From: Saccharopolyspora hirsuta
GTDB taxonomy: Bacteria; Actinomycetota; Actinomycetes; Mycobacteriales; Pseudonocardiaceae
Reading direction: 5' to 3'
Assembly: GCF_008630535.1 (NCBI RefSeq)
Contig: NZ_VWPH01000007.1
Coordinates: 434,001 to 498,000 of the forward strand
DNA: 64,000 bases
Shown: positions 19,712 through 28,598 of the stretch, piece by piece
Layout: each line of letters starts with the position of its first letter
How positions within the stretch are numbered: the stretch's first letter is position 1
Position numbers and translations under genes: made by a program
Notes under the pieces: generated by a model
The model's database searches: none
What the model was told of the DNA's origin: nothing
What the model saw: only the letters and a program-made list of their open reading frames with translations

Positions 19712-20335
19712 GTGGACCAGCACCTCGGGCTCCGCGAGCGGAAGAAGCAGCGCACTCGCGAGACCATCTCGAACACGGCGATCGCGCTGTTCATCGAGCA
19801 CGGCTTCGACCCGGTGTCGATCACGCAGGTCGCGGACGCCGCCGAGGTCTCGCGCCGCACCCTGTTCAGCTACTTCCCCGCCAAGGAAGACCTCGTGGTG
19901 CACCGCTTCGCCGACCACGAGGACGAGAGCGCCCGCGTGGTGCGCGCCCGCCCTGCCGACCAAACCCCGCTGGACGCGCTGCGCGCGAACTTCCTGGACG
20001 GGCTGCGCCGCCACGACCCGATCACGGGGATCAGCGACAACCCCGAGGTCATCGCGATCTACGAGCTGATCCTGGACACGCCCGCGCTCTACGCACGGAT
20101 CGTCAGGTTCTTCGAGAACAGCGAACGCATGCTGGTGGCCGCCCTGCGCGAGACCGACGACCTGCCCGAGCTGACCGCCCGGCTCATCGCGGCCCAGATC
20201 AGCGCCGTGCAGCGAACCCTCGCGCTGGACAACTTCCGCCGCGCGGTCGCAGGCACGACCGCGGCCGACGCCTACCCGGACGCGCTCGCCGCCGCCGAAC
20301 TCGGCTTCAACCAGCTGCGCGACGGCCTGGGCTGA
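19712..20335 (+). CDS. TetR-family transcriptional regulator
   Basis: 207 residues. The N-terminal domain (RERKKQRTRETISNTAIALF, then ITQVADAAEVSRRTLFSYF) is a canonical TetR helix-turn-helix, with an all-helical ligand domain after residue 60. It is divergent from the FAD monooxygenase operon and probably represses it and itself through the 17-bp repeats. The ligand is presumably the aromatic substrate. The GTG has no good ribosome site but a well-placed -10, which fits leaderless translation. R2 hairpin copy 1 starts three bases after its stop. Confidence 0.9.
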   Translation: MDQHLGLRERKKQRTRETISNTAIALFIEHGFDPVSITQVADAAEVSRRTLFSYFPAKEDLVVHRFADHEDESARVVRARPADQTPLDALRANFLDGLRRHDPITGISDNPEVIAIYELILDTPALYARIVRFFENSERMLVAALRETDDLPELTARLIAAQISAVQRTLALDNFRRAVAGTTAADAYPDALAAAELGFNQLRDGLG

Positions 20336-20337
20336 CG

Positions 20338-20383
20338 CTCGTGAGCGGCGATGGTCGTTCTTAGCTCCATCGCCGCTCACGAG
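20338..20383. repeat. R2 hairpin repeat, copy 1
   Basis: Perfect 17-bp stem CTCGTGAGCGGCGATGG (20338-20354) / complement (20367-20383) with a 12-base loop, followed by TTCTGATC. It begins just after the tetR stop and could terminate transcription, but there is no T-run. Confidence 0.85.
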
Positions 20384-20411
20384 TTCTGATCCCACGTCCG
20401 AGTCAGCACAG

Positions 20412-20439
20412 TTGTCCACAGTGGGCACGGTTGTCCACA
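20412..20439 (+). promoter_or_regulatory. pair of DnaA boxes
   Basis: TTGTCCACA occurs at 20412-20420 and 20431-20439, same strand, 19 bases apart. This is the consensus DnaA box of high-GC actinomycetes. They lie just upstream of the AbiEi-like gene. Confidence 0.55.
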
Positions 20440-20490
20440 GATTCCCCCGAACCCCTGGCACCAACGGCATTTCGCCTGAACCTTGGGGTC

Positions 20491-21483
20491 ATGTCGAAGA
20501 ATCCGAAGTGGTCCGTCCAGAGCATCAGCACGCACGAGGACCGCGAGAGGTGGCGGAAGCTCATCGATGCGCAGTCCGGAGTGGTGAGCACCTCCCAACT
20601 CGCCGATCTCGGCGTGTCCCGAAGTGCGCTCCGGGCCCAACTAGCCGCTCAGCGGTGGCAACGCGTCCTACCCGCCGTGTACGCAGTCTTCACCGGCCCG
20701 CTGCCGAGGTCGGCCTTGATCTCGGCCGCGCTGCTGTACGGCGGGCCGTGGGCGGTGCTCAGCCACCGCACCGCAGCTGAGGAGTGGGGAATGCTCCCGA
20801 TCGGTGCGGATCCCCCGGTGCACATCACGGTGCCGTACGGCTGTTCTGCGGTCTCGCAGCCGCCGATCGTCCAGGTCCACCGCTCGCGCGCGTACAAGTA
20901 CCTGGTCGCACCGTCGGACCCGCCCCGCACGAATCGCGAGGACACCGTCATCGACGTGGCAGCGGGCGAGGCATCGCCGGAGCAAGCGCGCAACACGTTC
21001 ATCCAGCTCGTCGGCTCGAACCGGATCCCGATCTCGCGAGTGCACGACCAGCTCGAGCGCAGACCGCCGTTCCGCCACGGAAAGGTGTTGAAGAACGCGT
21101 TGGACATGATGCTCGGAGGCGCGGTCTCAGCGCTGGAGGCCGAGTACCTGCTCCAGGTCGAGCGTGCGCACTGCCTGCCCACCGGGCTGCGCCAGGTGCC
21201 GTTCGACGTCGACGGGATCGTGCTCTGGGAGGACGTGGCGTACGACTCGGCGGGAGCGCGGCTCACCGTTCGCCTCGACGGCCGCGAGTTCCACGCCACG
21301 AACCGGATCGCCTTCCGGGACCGGCGTCGGGACAACGCCGCCGAGCTGGCGGGTCGCGCGCGGCTGGTCTACGGCTGGCAGGAGGTCCACGGCGCCCCGT
21401 GCGATGTCGCGGCAGAGGTGGCCGAGGTCCTCCGGCGCGAAGGCTGGCGCGGCAGAGCCGAATCCTGCCCCCGCTGCGGGTAA
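20491..21483 (+). CDS. AbiEi-like winged-helix / DUF559-type protein
   Basis: About 330 residues. The N-terminus (LIDAQSGVVSTSQLADLGVS, then LRAQLAAQRWQRVLPAVYAV) is the winged helix of the AbiEi antitoxin N-terminal family; the middle part SHRTAAEEWGML continues that fold, and the C-terminal third (GARLTVRLDGREFHATNRIA) has the look of a DUF559 / Vsr-like nuclease fold. Such proteins are numerous in actinomycetes. No AbiEii-type nucleotidyltransferase toxin is adjacent, so a toxin-antitoxin role cannot be assumed. ATG at 20491 is used; an in-frame GTG at 20431 would overlap a DnaA box. R2 hairpins lie on both sides. Confidence 0.7.
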   Translation: MSKNPKWSVQSISTHEDRERWRKLIDAQSGVVSTSQLADLGVSRSALRAQLAAQRWQRVLPAVYAVFTGPLPRSALISAALLYGGPWAVLSHRTAAEEWGMLPIGADPPVHITVPYGCSAVSQPPIVQVHRSRAYKYLVAPSDPPRTNREDTVIDVAAGEASPEQARNTFIQLVGSNRIPISRVHDQLERRPPFRHGKVLKNALDMMLGGAVSALEAEYLLQVERAHCLPTGLRQVPFDVDGIVLWEDVAYDSAGARLTVRLDGREFHATNRIAFRDRRRDNAAELAGRARLVYGWQEVHGAPCDVAAEVAEVLRREGWRGRAESCPRCG

Positions 21484-21488
21484 CCGCC

Positions 21489-21534
21489 CTCGTGAGCGGC
21501 GATGGCCGTGCTTACCGCCATCGCCGCTCACGAG
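21489..21534. repeat. R2 hairpin repeat, copy 2
   Basis: Same 17-bp stem as copy 1 (21489-21505 / 21518-21534), same 12-base loop length with a few base changes, same trailing TTCTGATC. It lies between the convergent AbiEi-like and hutI genes. Confidence 0.85.
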
Positions 21535-21540
21535 TTCTGA

Positions 21541-22698
21541 TCAGCGGATTCGCTCGCCCTTCCGCCAGACGGCCCGGGTGAGCGGGACTCCCGGGCGGTA
21601 GGCGAGCCAGGTGGTGCTCGGCGCTTCCAGGACGTGGACGTCCGCGCGGGCTCCTTCGCGGAGGACGCCGACCGCGCCTTCGCCGGAGTCGCGGCGCAGG
21701 GCCTTGGCTCCGCCCAGGGTGGCCGCGCGGACCGCTTCCTCGACGGTCATCCGCATCTGCAGGACCGCCGTGGTCACGCAGAAGGCCATGGACGAGGTGT
21801 AGGACGAGCCGGGGTTGCAGTTGGCGGCCAGGGCGACCGTCGCACCCGCGTCGAGCAGCGCCCGGGCGTCCGGGAGCGGTTGGCGGGTCGAGAGATCGCA
21901 GGCGGGCAGGAGGGTCGCGACCGTGTCCGAGCCCGCCAGCGCGTCCACATCGGACTCGTCCAGGTAGGTGCAGTGGTCCACGCTGGCCGCGCCGAGCTCG
22001 ACGGCCAGCTGCACGCCGGGCCCCTGCTGGAGCTGGTTGCCGTGCACCCGCAGGCCGAGGCCGCGCGCCTTCGCCGCCTCCAGGACACGCCGGGACTGGT
22101 CGGCGTCGAACGCGCCGTGCTCGCAGAAGACGTCGCACCAGCCCACGTGCGGGGCCACCGCGTCGAGCATCTCCCCGCACACCAGGTCCACGTAGCTGTC
22201 CGCGTCCTCGCCCGGCGGCACCAGGTGCGCGCCGAGGAAGGTGACCTCGTCGGCCGCGGCGGCGACCTTCGCCGAGCGCAGCTCGTCGGCGACCGTCAGG
22301 CCGTAGCCGGTCTTGGTCTCCATGCAGGTGGTGCCCTGGGCGGCGGCTTCGTCGAGGTGGGCGCGCAGGTTCGCGGCCAGCTCCTCGTCGGTGGCCGCGC
22401 GGGTGGCGCCGACGGTGACCGCGATCCCGCCCGCCTGGTAGGGCTTTCCGGCCATGCGGGCGGCGAACTCGGCCGTGCGGTCCCCGGCGAACACCAGGTG
22501 GCTGTGGCTGTCGACCCAGCCGGGCAGGACCGCGCGGCCTTCGACGTCGACCCGCTCGTCGGCGGCCGGGGCGTCCGATGCGGACCCGACCCAGGCGATC
22601 CGGTCGCCGTCCAGGACCAGGGCGGCGTCGGTGAGCGTGCCCAGCGCGTCGTCGTTGGTGGTCAGCTCGCCGATCCCGGTAATAACAGTGGTTGCCAT
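21541..22698 (-). CDS. hutI: imidazolonepropionase
   Basis: 385 residues of the amidohydrolase superfamily. It opens the ring of imidazolone-5-propionate to N-formimino-glutamate, step three of histidine degradation. The metal site is seen as [16 protein letters not shown] near residue 60, later [18 protein letters not shown], and the conserved ETKTGYGL. Length is standard. It is the last gene of the hut operon, 33 bases after hutF. R2 copy 2 lies immediately downstream and may end the transcript. Confidence 0.95.
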   Translation of the reverse strand: MATTVITGIGELTTNDDALGTLTDAALVLDGDRIAWVGSASDAPAADERVDVEGRAVLPGWVDSHSHLVFAGDRTAEFAARMAGKPYQAGGIAVTVGATRAATDEELAANLRAHLDEAAAQGTTCMETKTGYGLTVADELRSAKVAAAADEVTFLGAHLVPPGEDADSYVDLVCGEMLDAVAPHVGWCDVFCEHGAFDADQSRRVLEAAKARGLGLRVHGNQLQQGPGVQLAVELGAASVDHCTYLDESDVDALAGSDTVATLLPACDLSTRQPLPDARALLDAGATVALAANCNPGSSYTSSMAFCVTTAVLQMRMTVEEAVRAATLGGAKALRRDSGEGAVGVLREGARADVHVLEAPSTTWLAYRPGVPLTRAVWRKGERIR

Positions 22699-22731
22699 CG
22701 CTTGCTGGTCCTTGCTCCTAGTACGTTCGGT

Positions 22732-24045
22732 TCATCGGGGTTTGCGCAGGTCGGCGATCGCGTCGCGGAGCTCCCGCGCGGCGTCGACCGCGCGGTGCGC
22801 CCGGTCGCGCACGATCCGCTCGCCGTCCACGACCACCTCCCGCACGTCGCCTGCGCGCGCGACGGCCGGGACGGCATCGGGGGCGGCCCCGGCCAGGCGG
22901 GGCGAGCCGAGGTCGACCGCGACGAAGTCGGCGCGGGCCCCGACCTCCAGCCGCCCGGCGTCGGTCCAGCCGAGGGACCGGTGACCGGCTTCGGCCGCCA
23001 CGTCGAGCAGTTCCCCGGCGGTGAAGTGGCCGCGGGTCTCGGTGGCCAGCCGCTGGTAGGACTCGATCGCCTGGGCTTCGGCGAGCGGGTCGATCACCGA
23101 GTGCCCGTCGCTGCCGATCGACAGCGGGCTCCCGGCGACCCGCAGCTCCGGCGCGGGCCCGATGCCGTCGGCCAGGTCCGCCTCGGTCGTCGGGCACAGG
23201 CACACCCCGGTGCCGCTGCCGCCCAGCAGCGCCACGTCGCCCGCGGCCAGGTGGGTCGCGTGGACGGCGGTGACGTCCGGGCCGAGCGCGCCGCGGGAGT
23301 CCAGCAGCTGCGTCGGGGTGCAGCCGTGCGCGGCGAGGCAGGCCTCGTTCTCCGCGCGCTGCTCGGAGAGGTGGACGTGCAAGGGCTTGTGCCGCGCCCA
23401 CTCGACGACTTCCGGGATCGCCTCGCCCGGCACCGCGCGGACAGAGTGCACTGCGGCACCGAGCCGAGCCCGCTCACCATCCACAGTGAACTGGTCCACT
23501 CTGGACACCCAGCCCGCCGCGTCGCCGTCGGAGAACCGCAGCTGCACGCCTTCCAGCTCGCGGCCGAAACCGCCTGCCAGATAACAGGTGTCCAGCAGCG
23601 TGATCCGGATTCCCGCGTCCCGCGCGGCCTGCACCAAAGCCTCGCCCATCGCGTTCGGGTCGGCGTAGCGGGTTCCGCCCGCGGCGTGGTGCAGGTAGTG
23701 GAACTCGCCGACGCAGGTGATCCCGGCCAGCGCCATCTCCGCGTACACGCCGCGGGCGAGGCGGTAGTAGCTGTCCGGTTCCAGCGCCGCCGCCACCTGG
23801 TACATCTGCTCGCGCCAGGTCCAGAAGGTGCCGCGGTCGCCGGTCTGCCAGCCCCGCAGCGCCCGGTGGAAGGCGTGCGAGTGCGCGTTGGCCAGCCCCG
23901 GCAGCACCATGCCCGGCAGCTGCTCGGCGTCCCCGGCCGGGACGTCGACCGCCACCGCGGTGATCCGGCCCCGCTCGACTTCGAACCGCACGCCCGGCCG
24001 CGGCCCCTGCGGCAGCCAGGCCCACTCGCACCAGAACGTCGCCAT
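22732..24045 (-). CDS. hutF: formimidoylglutamate deiminase
   Basis: 437 residues, amidohydrolase superfamily. It converts N-formimino-L-glutamate to N-formyl-L-glutamate and ammonia, so this organism uses the five-step hut route. Metal-binding NAHSHAFHRALRGW is near residue 54; the distinctive FWTWREQMYQVAAAL and the later HVHLSEQRAENEAC support HutF over other deaminases. Next in the operon is hutI. The upstream M20 gene ends three bases before its ATG, so the two are coupled. Confidence 0.93.
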   Translation of the reverse strand: MATFWCEWAWLPQGPRPGVRFEVERGRITAVAVDVPAGDAEQLPGMVLPGLANAHSHAFHRALRGWQTGDRGTFWTWREQMYQVAAALEPDSYYRLARGVYAEMALAGITCVGEFHYLHHAAGGTRYADPNAMGEALVQAARDAGIRITLLDTCYLAGGFGRELEGVQLRFSDGDAAGWVSRVDQFTVDGERARLGAAVHSVRAVPGEAIPEVVEWARHKPLHVHLSEQRAENEACLAAHGCTPTQLLDSRGALGPDVTAVHATHLAAGDVALLGGSGTGVCLCPTTEADLADGIGPAPELRVAGSPLSIGSDGHSVIDPLAEAQAIESYQRLATETRGHFTAGELLDVAAEAGHRSLGWTDAGRLEVGARADFVAVDLGSPRLAGAAPDAVPAVARAGDVREVVVDGERIVRDRAHRAVDAARELRDAIADLRKPR

Positions 24046-24048
24046 CGC

Positions 24049-25251
24049 TCAGCCCGCCAGGTGTTCCAGGACGCGGGCGAGCGCGTGCGCGCCCTCGGTG
24101 CAGTCGTCGTCCTCGGCGTGCTCCTCCGGGGCGTGGCTGACGCCGGTCGGGTTGCGCACGAACAGCATCGCGGTCGGCACCTCGGCGGCGAGGACGCCCG
24201 CGTCGTGCCCGGCCCCGGTGGCCAGCGCGGGCGCGTCGTCCAGCAGCGCGCTGAGCCGGTCGCGGAACGCCGGGTCGAAGTGCACGGTGTCGCCGTAGGA
24301 CTCCTCCGCGACGTCCACCTGGCACCCCTCGGCCGCGGCGAACTCCTGCGCCGCGGCGGTCAGGTCCGCCACCATCGACCGGGTTCCGGCGTCCTGCGGC
24401 GACCGCGCGTCCAACCAGACGTCCACAGTGGACGCGATGACGTTGGTGCCGCCCGGCGTCGGCACCAGCCTGCCCACCGTGGCCCGGCCGTCGGCCACCG
24501 CCCCGGCGGCGCGGCGCGCCGCCACCACCAGCTCGGCGGCGGGCAGCATCGGATCCCGCCGGTCGGACAGCAGCGTCGCGCCCGCGTGGTTGCCCTGGCC
24601 GCTGAACCGGAACCGCCACCTGCCGTGCGCCAGGATCGAGGACGCCACCGCGATCGGCCGGTCCAGGTCGATCAGCCCGCGCCCCTGCTCCACGTGCAGC
24701 TCGACGAACTGCCCGATGCGCCGCAGGGCTTCCTCGTCCCGCCCCACCCGGGACGGGTCCGCCCCGAAGGAGCTCATCGCCTCGGCGAAGGTCACGCCGC
24801 TCGGATCGCGCAGCGCGCGGGCCCGGTCGGCGTCGATGGTCCCGGCCAGCAGCCGCGAACCCAGGCACGGCACCCCGAACCGGCCGCCCTCCTCCTCGGC
24901 GAACACCACCACGGCCAGCGGCCGCCGCGGGCGGAAACCCCGCTCCTGCAGCAGGTCCACGGCGCTCAGCGCGCTGACCACGCCCAGCGGCCCGTCGAAG
25001 GCGCCGCCACCGGGCACCGAGTCGAGGTGGCTGCCGGTCACGACCGCGTCGTCGCCGGGCTCACCCCACCACGCCCAGATGTTGGCGTTGCGGTCGGTGG
25101 TGACCTGAAGACCGCGGGCCTCGGCCTGCTCCACGAACCACTCGCGCAGCTGCCGCTCGGCGTCGTCGAAGACGTGCCGGGAGAACCCGCCCCGCCGCCG
25201 GTCCGCGCCCACCCCGTCGATCGCCGCCAACAGCGCACCAGGTGAAACCAC
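24049..25251 (-). CDS. M20-family amidohydrolase, probably N-formylglutamate deformylase (alternative form)
   Basis: 400 residues, allantoate amidohydrolase-like branch of peptidase family M20. The dinuclear metal site is visible as TGSHLDSVPGGGAFDG, FAEEEGGRFG and ELHVEQGRGL; the lid domain contains GNHAGATLLSDRRDP. Alone it would be called allantoate or N-carbamoyl amino acid hydrolase. Placed between hutU and hutF, with no HutG in the operon, it most likely hydrolyses N-formylglutamate to glutamate and formate. This is inference from context. The GTG at 25251 has GGAAGGAG five bases upstream; the frame runs to 25317, but that part covers a hairpin. Confidence 0.8.
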   Translation of the reverse strand: MVSPGALLAAIDGVGADRRRGGFSRHVFDDAERQLREWFVEQAEARGLQVTTDRNANIWAWWGEPGDDAVVTGSHLDSVPGGGAFDGPLGVVSALSAVDLLQERGFRPRRPLAVVVFAEEEGGRFGVPCLGSRLLAGTIDADRARALRDPSGVTFAEAMSSFGADPSRVGRDEEALRRIGQFVELHVEQGRGLIDLDRPIAVASSILAHGRWRFRFSGQGNHAGATLLSDRRDPMLPAAELVVAARRAAGAVADGRATVGRLVPTPGGTNVIASTVDVWLDARSPQDAGTRSMVADLTAAAQEFAAAEGCQVDVAEESYGDTVHFDPAFRDRLSALLDDAPALATGAGHDAGVLAAEVPTAMLFVRNPTGVSHAPEEHAEDDDCTEGAHALARVLEHLAG

Positions 25252-25279
25252 TTCGACTCCTTCCTGCTCGGGATCCCGC

Positions 25280-25315
25280 GCGCACTTTCCGGGGCTACAG
25301 CACCAGAAAGTGCGC
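25280..25315. other. hairpin between hutU and the M20 gene
   Basis: Arms GCGCACTTTC (25280-25289) and GAAAGTGCGC (25306-25315) form a perfect 10-bp stem with a 16-base loop in the 72-base gap between hutU and the next operon gene. It may partly terminate or stabilise the hutH-hutU message. Confidence 0.5.
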
Positions 25316-25323
25316 ACGGACGG

Positions 25324-26967
25324 TCACACCAGCGGCGTCCGGACACCGCGCTCCGCCGCGACCTGCTCCGCTCGGGGGTAGCCCGCGTCGACGTGGCGGA
25401 TCACCCCCATGCCCGGGTCGTTGGTCAGCACCCGCGCCAGCTTGCGCCCGGCCAGCTCCGTGCCGTCGGCGACGGTGACCTGACCGGCGTGCAGCGAGCG
25501 CCCCATGCCGACCCCGCCGCCGTGGTGCAGCGACACCCACGTCGCCCCGGAGGCCGTGTTGACCAGCGCGTTCAGCAGCGGCCAGTCCGCCACCGCGTCC
25601 GAACTGTCGGCCATCGCCTCGGTCTCCCGGTACGGCGAGGCCACCGACCCGCAGTCCAGGTGGTCGCGGCCCAGCACCACCGGCGCCTTGAGCTCGCCGG
25701 AGGCCACCATCTCGTTGAACCGCTCCCCGGCCTTCGCGCGCTCCCCGTAGCCGAGCCAGCAGATCCGCGCCGGGAGCCCCTGGAACGACACCTTCTCCCC
25801 GGCCATCCGGATCCACCGGGCCAGGTGCTCGTCCTCGCCGAACAGCTCCAGGACCGCCCGGTCGGTCGCGGCGATGTCGGCCGGGTCCCCGGACAGCGCC
25901 GCCCACCGGAACGGGCCCTTGCCCTCGCAGAACAGCGGCCGGATGTAGGCGGGCACGAACCCGGGGTAGGCGAACGCCCGCTCGTACCCGGCGAGCTGGG
26001 CCTCGCCGCGCAGCGAGTTGCCGTAGTCGAACACCTCCGCACCGGCGTCGAGGAACCCGACCATCGCCGCCACGTGCTCGGCCATCGACTCGCGGGCCCG
26101 CTCGGTGAACTCCTCGGGCTTGGCCGCCGCGTAGTCGGCCCAGTCCTCCAGCGCGACGCCCAGCGGCAGGTAGGACAGCGGGTCGTGCGCGGAGGTCTGG
26201 TCGGTGACGATGTCCACCGGCACCCCGCGCCGCAGGACCTCCGGCAGCACCTCGGCCGCGTTGCCGATCACCGCCACCGAGTACGCGCGCCGCTGCTCCT
26301 TGGCGGCCACCGCCTTGGCGATCGCGTCGTCGAGGTCCGCGGCCACCTCGTCGAGGTAGTGGTGCCGGACGCGGCGGTGCGCCCGCTCCGGGTCGCACTC
26401 CACGACCAGCGCCACACCGCCGTTCATGGTCACCGCCAGCGGCTGCGCGCCGCCCATCCCGCCGAGACCGGCGGTGAGGGTCAACGTGCCCGCCAGCGAT
26501 CCGCCGAACCGCTTGGCGGCGACGGCGCCGAACGTCTCGTAGGTGCCCTGCAGGATGCCCTGCGTGCCGATGTAGATCCACGACCCGGCGGTCATCTGCC
26601 CGTACATCATCAGGCCGAGCGCGTCGAGGCGGCGGAACTCGTCCCAGTTCGCCCAGTCGCCGACCAGGTTGGAGTTGGCGATCAGCACCCGCGGGGCCCA
26701 CTCGTGGGTCTGCAGCACCCCGACCGGTTTGCCCGACTGCACCAGCAGCGTCTCGTCCTCGCGCAGGTCGGTCAGCTCCCGCACGATCGCGTCGAAGCAC
26801 GCCCAGTTCCGCGCGGCCTTCCCGGTGCCGCCGTAGACCACCAGGTCGTCGGGCCGCTCGGCGACCTCGGGATCGAGGTTGTTCTGCAGCATCCGCAGCG
26901 GTGCCTCGGTGCTCCAGCTGCGCGCGGTCAGTGTCGTGCCGCGCGGGGCACGCACAGGTCGGCTCAT
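25324..26967 (-). CDS. hutU: urocanate hydratase
   Basis: 547 residues. It hydrates urocanate to imidazolone-propionate, using tightly bound NAD+ as electrophile. Conserved blocks are clear: [12 protein letters not shown] near 44, [33 protein letters not shown] (about 119-138), [14 protein letters not shown], and the active-site region containing [15 protein letters not shown] near 410. Length and ends are standard. The ATG at 26967 follows GGAGGG, 13 bases after hutH. Confidence 0.97.
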   Translation of the reverse strand: MSRPVRAPRGTTLTARSWSTEAPLRMLQNNLDPEVAERPDDLVVYGGTGKAARNWACFDAIVRELTDLREDETLLVQSGKPVGVLQTHEWAPRVLIANSNLVGDWANWDEFRRLDALGLMMYGQMTAGSWIYIGTQGILQGTYETFGAVAAKRFGGSLAGTLTLTAGLGGMGGAQPLAVTMNGGVALVVECDPERAHRRVRHHYLDEVAADLDDAIAKAVAAKEQRRAYSVAVIGNAAEVLPEVLRRGVPVDIVTDQTSAHDPLSYLPLGVALEDWADYAAAKPEEFTERARESMAEHVAAMVGFLDAGAEVFDYGNSLRGEAQLAGYERAFAYPGFVPAYIRPLFCEGKGPFRWAALSGDPADIAATDRAVLELFGEDEHLARWIRMAGEKVSFQGLPARICWLGYGERAKAGERFNEMVASGELKAPVVLGRDHLDCGSVASPYRETEAMADSSDAVADWPLLNALVNTASGATWVSLHHGGGVGMGRSLHAGQVTVADGTELAGRKLARVLTNDPGMGVIRHVDAGYPRAEQVAAERGVRTPLV

Positions 26968-26980
26968 GACACCCTCCGTT

Positions 26981-28513
26981 TCACAGGTACTCGGCGACGG
27001 CGGATCGCACCGCGCCGGAGCGGATCAGGTCTTCGGCCGCGGCGATCTCCGGCGCGACGTGCCGGTCGGGGCCCGGGCCGGGCACGCGGGTGCGCAGCAG
27101 GTCCCGCACCGCCGCCGTGGCCGGGGCGGGCTCGAGCGGTGCGCGCAGGTCCAGGGCGCGGGCGGCGGTGAGCAGTTCGACGGCGAGCACGCTGGTCAGC
27201 GCGTCGATACCGCGGCGGAGCTTGCGGGCCGCCGACCAGCCCATCGACACGTGGTCCTCCTGCATCGCGCTGGTCGGGATGGAATCCACCGAGGCCGGTG
27301 CCGCGAGCCGCTTGAGCTCGGTGACCAGCCCGGCCTGGGTGTAGTGCGCGATCATGTGCCCGGAGTCCACGCCCGGGTCGTCGGCCAGGAACGCGGGCAG
27401 CCCGTGCGAGCGCGCCACGTCGAGCATCCGGTCGGTGCGGCGCTCGGCCATGCTCGCCACGTCGGCCAGCGGGATGGCCAGGAAGTCCAGCGCGTAGGCC
27501 AGCGGGGCGCCGTGGAAGTTGCCGTTGGACTCCACGCGACCGTCGTCGAGCACCACCGGGTTGTCGATGGCCGCGGCCAGCTCCCGGTCGGCGACCACCT
27601 CCGCGTGGCTGACGGTGTCGCGCGCCGCGCCGTGCACCTGCGGGGCGCAGCGCAGCGAGTACGCGTCCTGCACGCGCGTGCAGTCGGGGCCGCGGTGGCT
27701 GGCGACGATCGGCGACCCGGCCAGCAGCGCGGCCATCCGCGCCGCCGACACCGCCTGGCCGGGGTGCGGGCGCAGCCGCTGCAGGTCGGCGGCGAAGACC
27801 CGGTCGGTGCCCAGCAGCGCCTCCACGCTCATCGCCGCGGTCACGTCGGCCACGTCCAGCAGGGCGGCGATGTCGTGCACCGCGAGCACCAGCATGCCGA
27901 GCATGCCGTCGGTGCCGTTGGTCAGCGCCAGACCTTCCTTCTCCGCCAGCACCACCGGCTCGACACCGGCCTCGGCCAGCACCTCGGCGGCCGGGCGCCG
28001 GGCGCCTGCGGCGTCGAAGACCTCGCCCTCGCCGGTGAGCGCCAGCGCGACCGCGGCCAGCGGCGCGAGGTCGCCGGAGCAGCCGAGCGACCCGAACTCG
28101 TGCACCACCGGCACGATGCCCGCGTTGATCAGGGAGGTCAGCGCGTGCGCGGTCGCCGGGCGGACGCCGGTGCGGCCGGTGGCGATGGTGTGCAGGCGCA
28201 GCAGCATCTGCGCGCGAACGACCTCCGGTTCCACCGCCGGGCCGGTGCCCGCCGCGTGCGAGCGCACGAAGGCCTGCTGCAGCGCGGCGCGGCGGTCGCC
28301 CGGGATGTGCCGCACGGCCAGCGCCCCGAACCCGGTCGAGATCCCGTAGACCGGGCGGGACTCGGCGGCCAGGGCGTCGACGTGCTCGCGGGTGGCGGCG
28401 ATGCCCCGCTCGGCGAGCGGGGTCAGCACCACCCGGGTCCCGCCTCGGGCGACCGCGACCACCTGCTCGCGGGCCAGCGGCTCCGGCCCGAGGTTCAGCG
28501 CGTCGTCTCCCAT
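26981..28513 (-). CDS. hutH: histidine ammonia-lyase
   Basis: 510 residues. It deaminates histidine to urocanate using the self-made MIO electrophile. The MIO tripeptide region reads [13 protein letters not shown], so the triad is Cys-Ser-Gly rather than the more usual Ala-Ser-Gly. Other family marks are [11 protein letters not shown] near 56, [24 protein letters not shown] and [12 protein letters not shown]. It is the first gene of the operon and is divergent from an IclR regulator. At 28513 the ATG directly abuts a GGAGGG, too close for normal ribosome binding, so the true start may differ by a few codons. Confidence 0.95.
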   Translation of the reverse strand: MGDDALNLGPEPLAREQVVAVARGGTRVVLTPLAERGIAATREHVDALAAESRPVYGISTGFGALAVRHIPGDRRAALQQAFVRSHAAGTGPAVEPEVVRAQMLLRLHTIATGRTGVRPATAHALTSLINAGIVPVVHEFGSLGCSGDLAPLAAVALALTGEGEVFDAAGARRPAAEVLAEAGVEPVVLAEKEGLALTNGTDGMLGMLVLAVHDIAALLDVADVTAAMSVEALLGTDRVFAADLQRLRPHPGQAVSAARMAALLAGSPIVASHRGPDCTRVQDAYSLRCAPQVHGAARDTVSHAEVVADRELAAAIDNPVVLDDGRVESNGNFHGAPLAYALDFLAIPLADVASMAERRTDRMLDVARSHGLPAFLADDPGVDSGHMIAHYTQAGLVTELKRLAAPASVDSIPTSAMQEDHVSMGWSAARKLRRGIDALTSVLAVELLTAARALDLRAPLEPAPATAAVRDLLRTRVPGPGPDRHVAPEIAAAEDLIRSGAVRSAVAEYL

Positions 28514-28567
28514 CCCTCCATACCAACGCCCGGACGCGATTCGCAGAAGCCCGGATAGGGTGAGAGC

Positions 28568-28583
28568 GTCTGGTATTCCAGAC
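28568..28583. promoter_or_regulatory. operator palindrome in the hutH/iclR promoter
   Basis: GTCTGG-TATT-CCAGAC, perfect 6-base arms, centred 23 bases before the IclR start and about 60 before hutH. It is the likely IclR binding site controlling both directions. Confidence 0.65.
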
Positions 28584-28598
28584 CGACGGGGAGGTGCT

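Noticed and set aside
20491..21483. Complete AbiE toxin-antitoxin system
   Set aside because: Only the AbiEi-like part is present; the neighbours are tetR and hutI and no nucleotidyltransferase toxin is encoded.
20338..21534. R2 hairpins as inverted terminal repeats of an insertion sequence
   Set aside because: The gene between is not a transposase, and each R2 is itself a complete palindrome rather than a matching terminal arm; no target-site duplication was seen.
21634..25245. 1203-residue plus-strand frame through the hut operon
   Set aside because: Shadow frame opposite three well recognised hut genes, with no domain signal.
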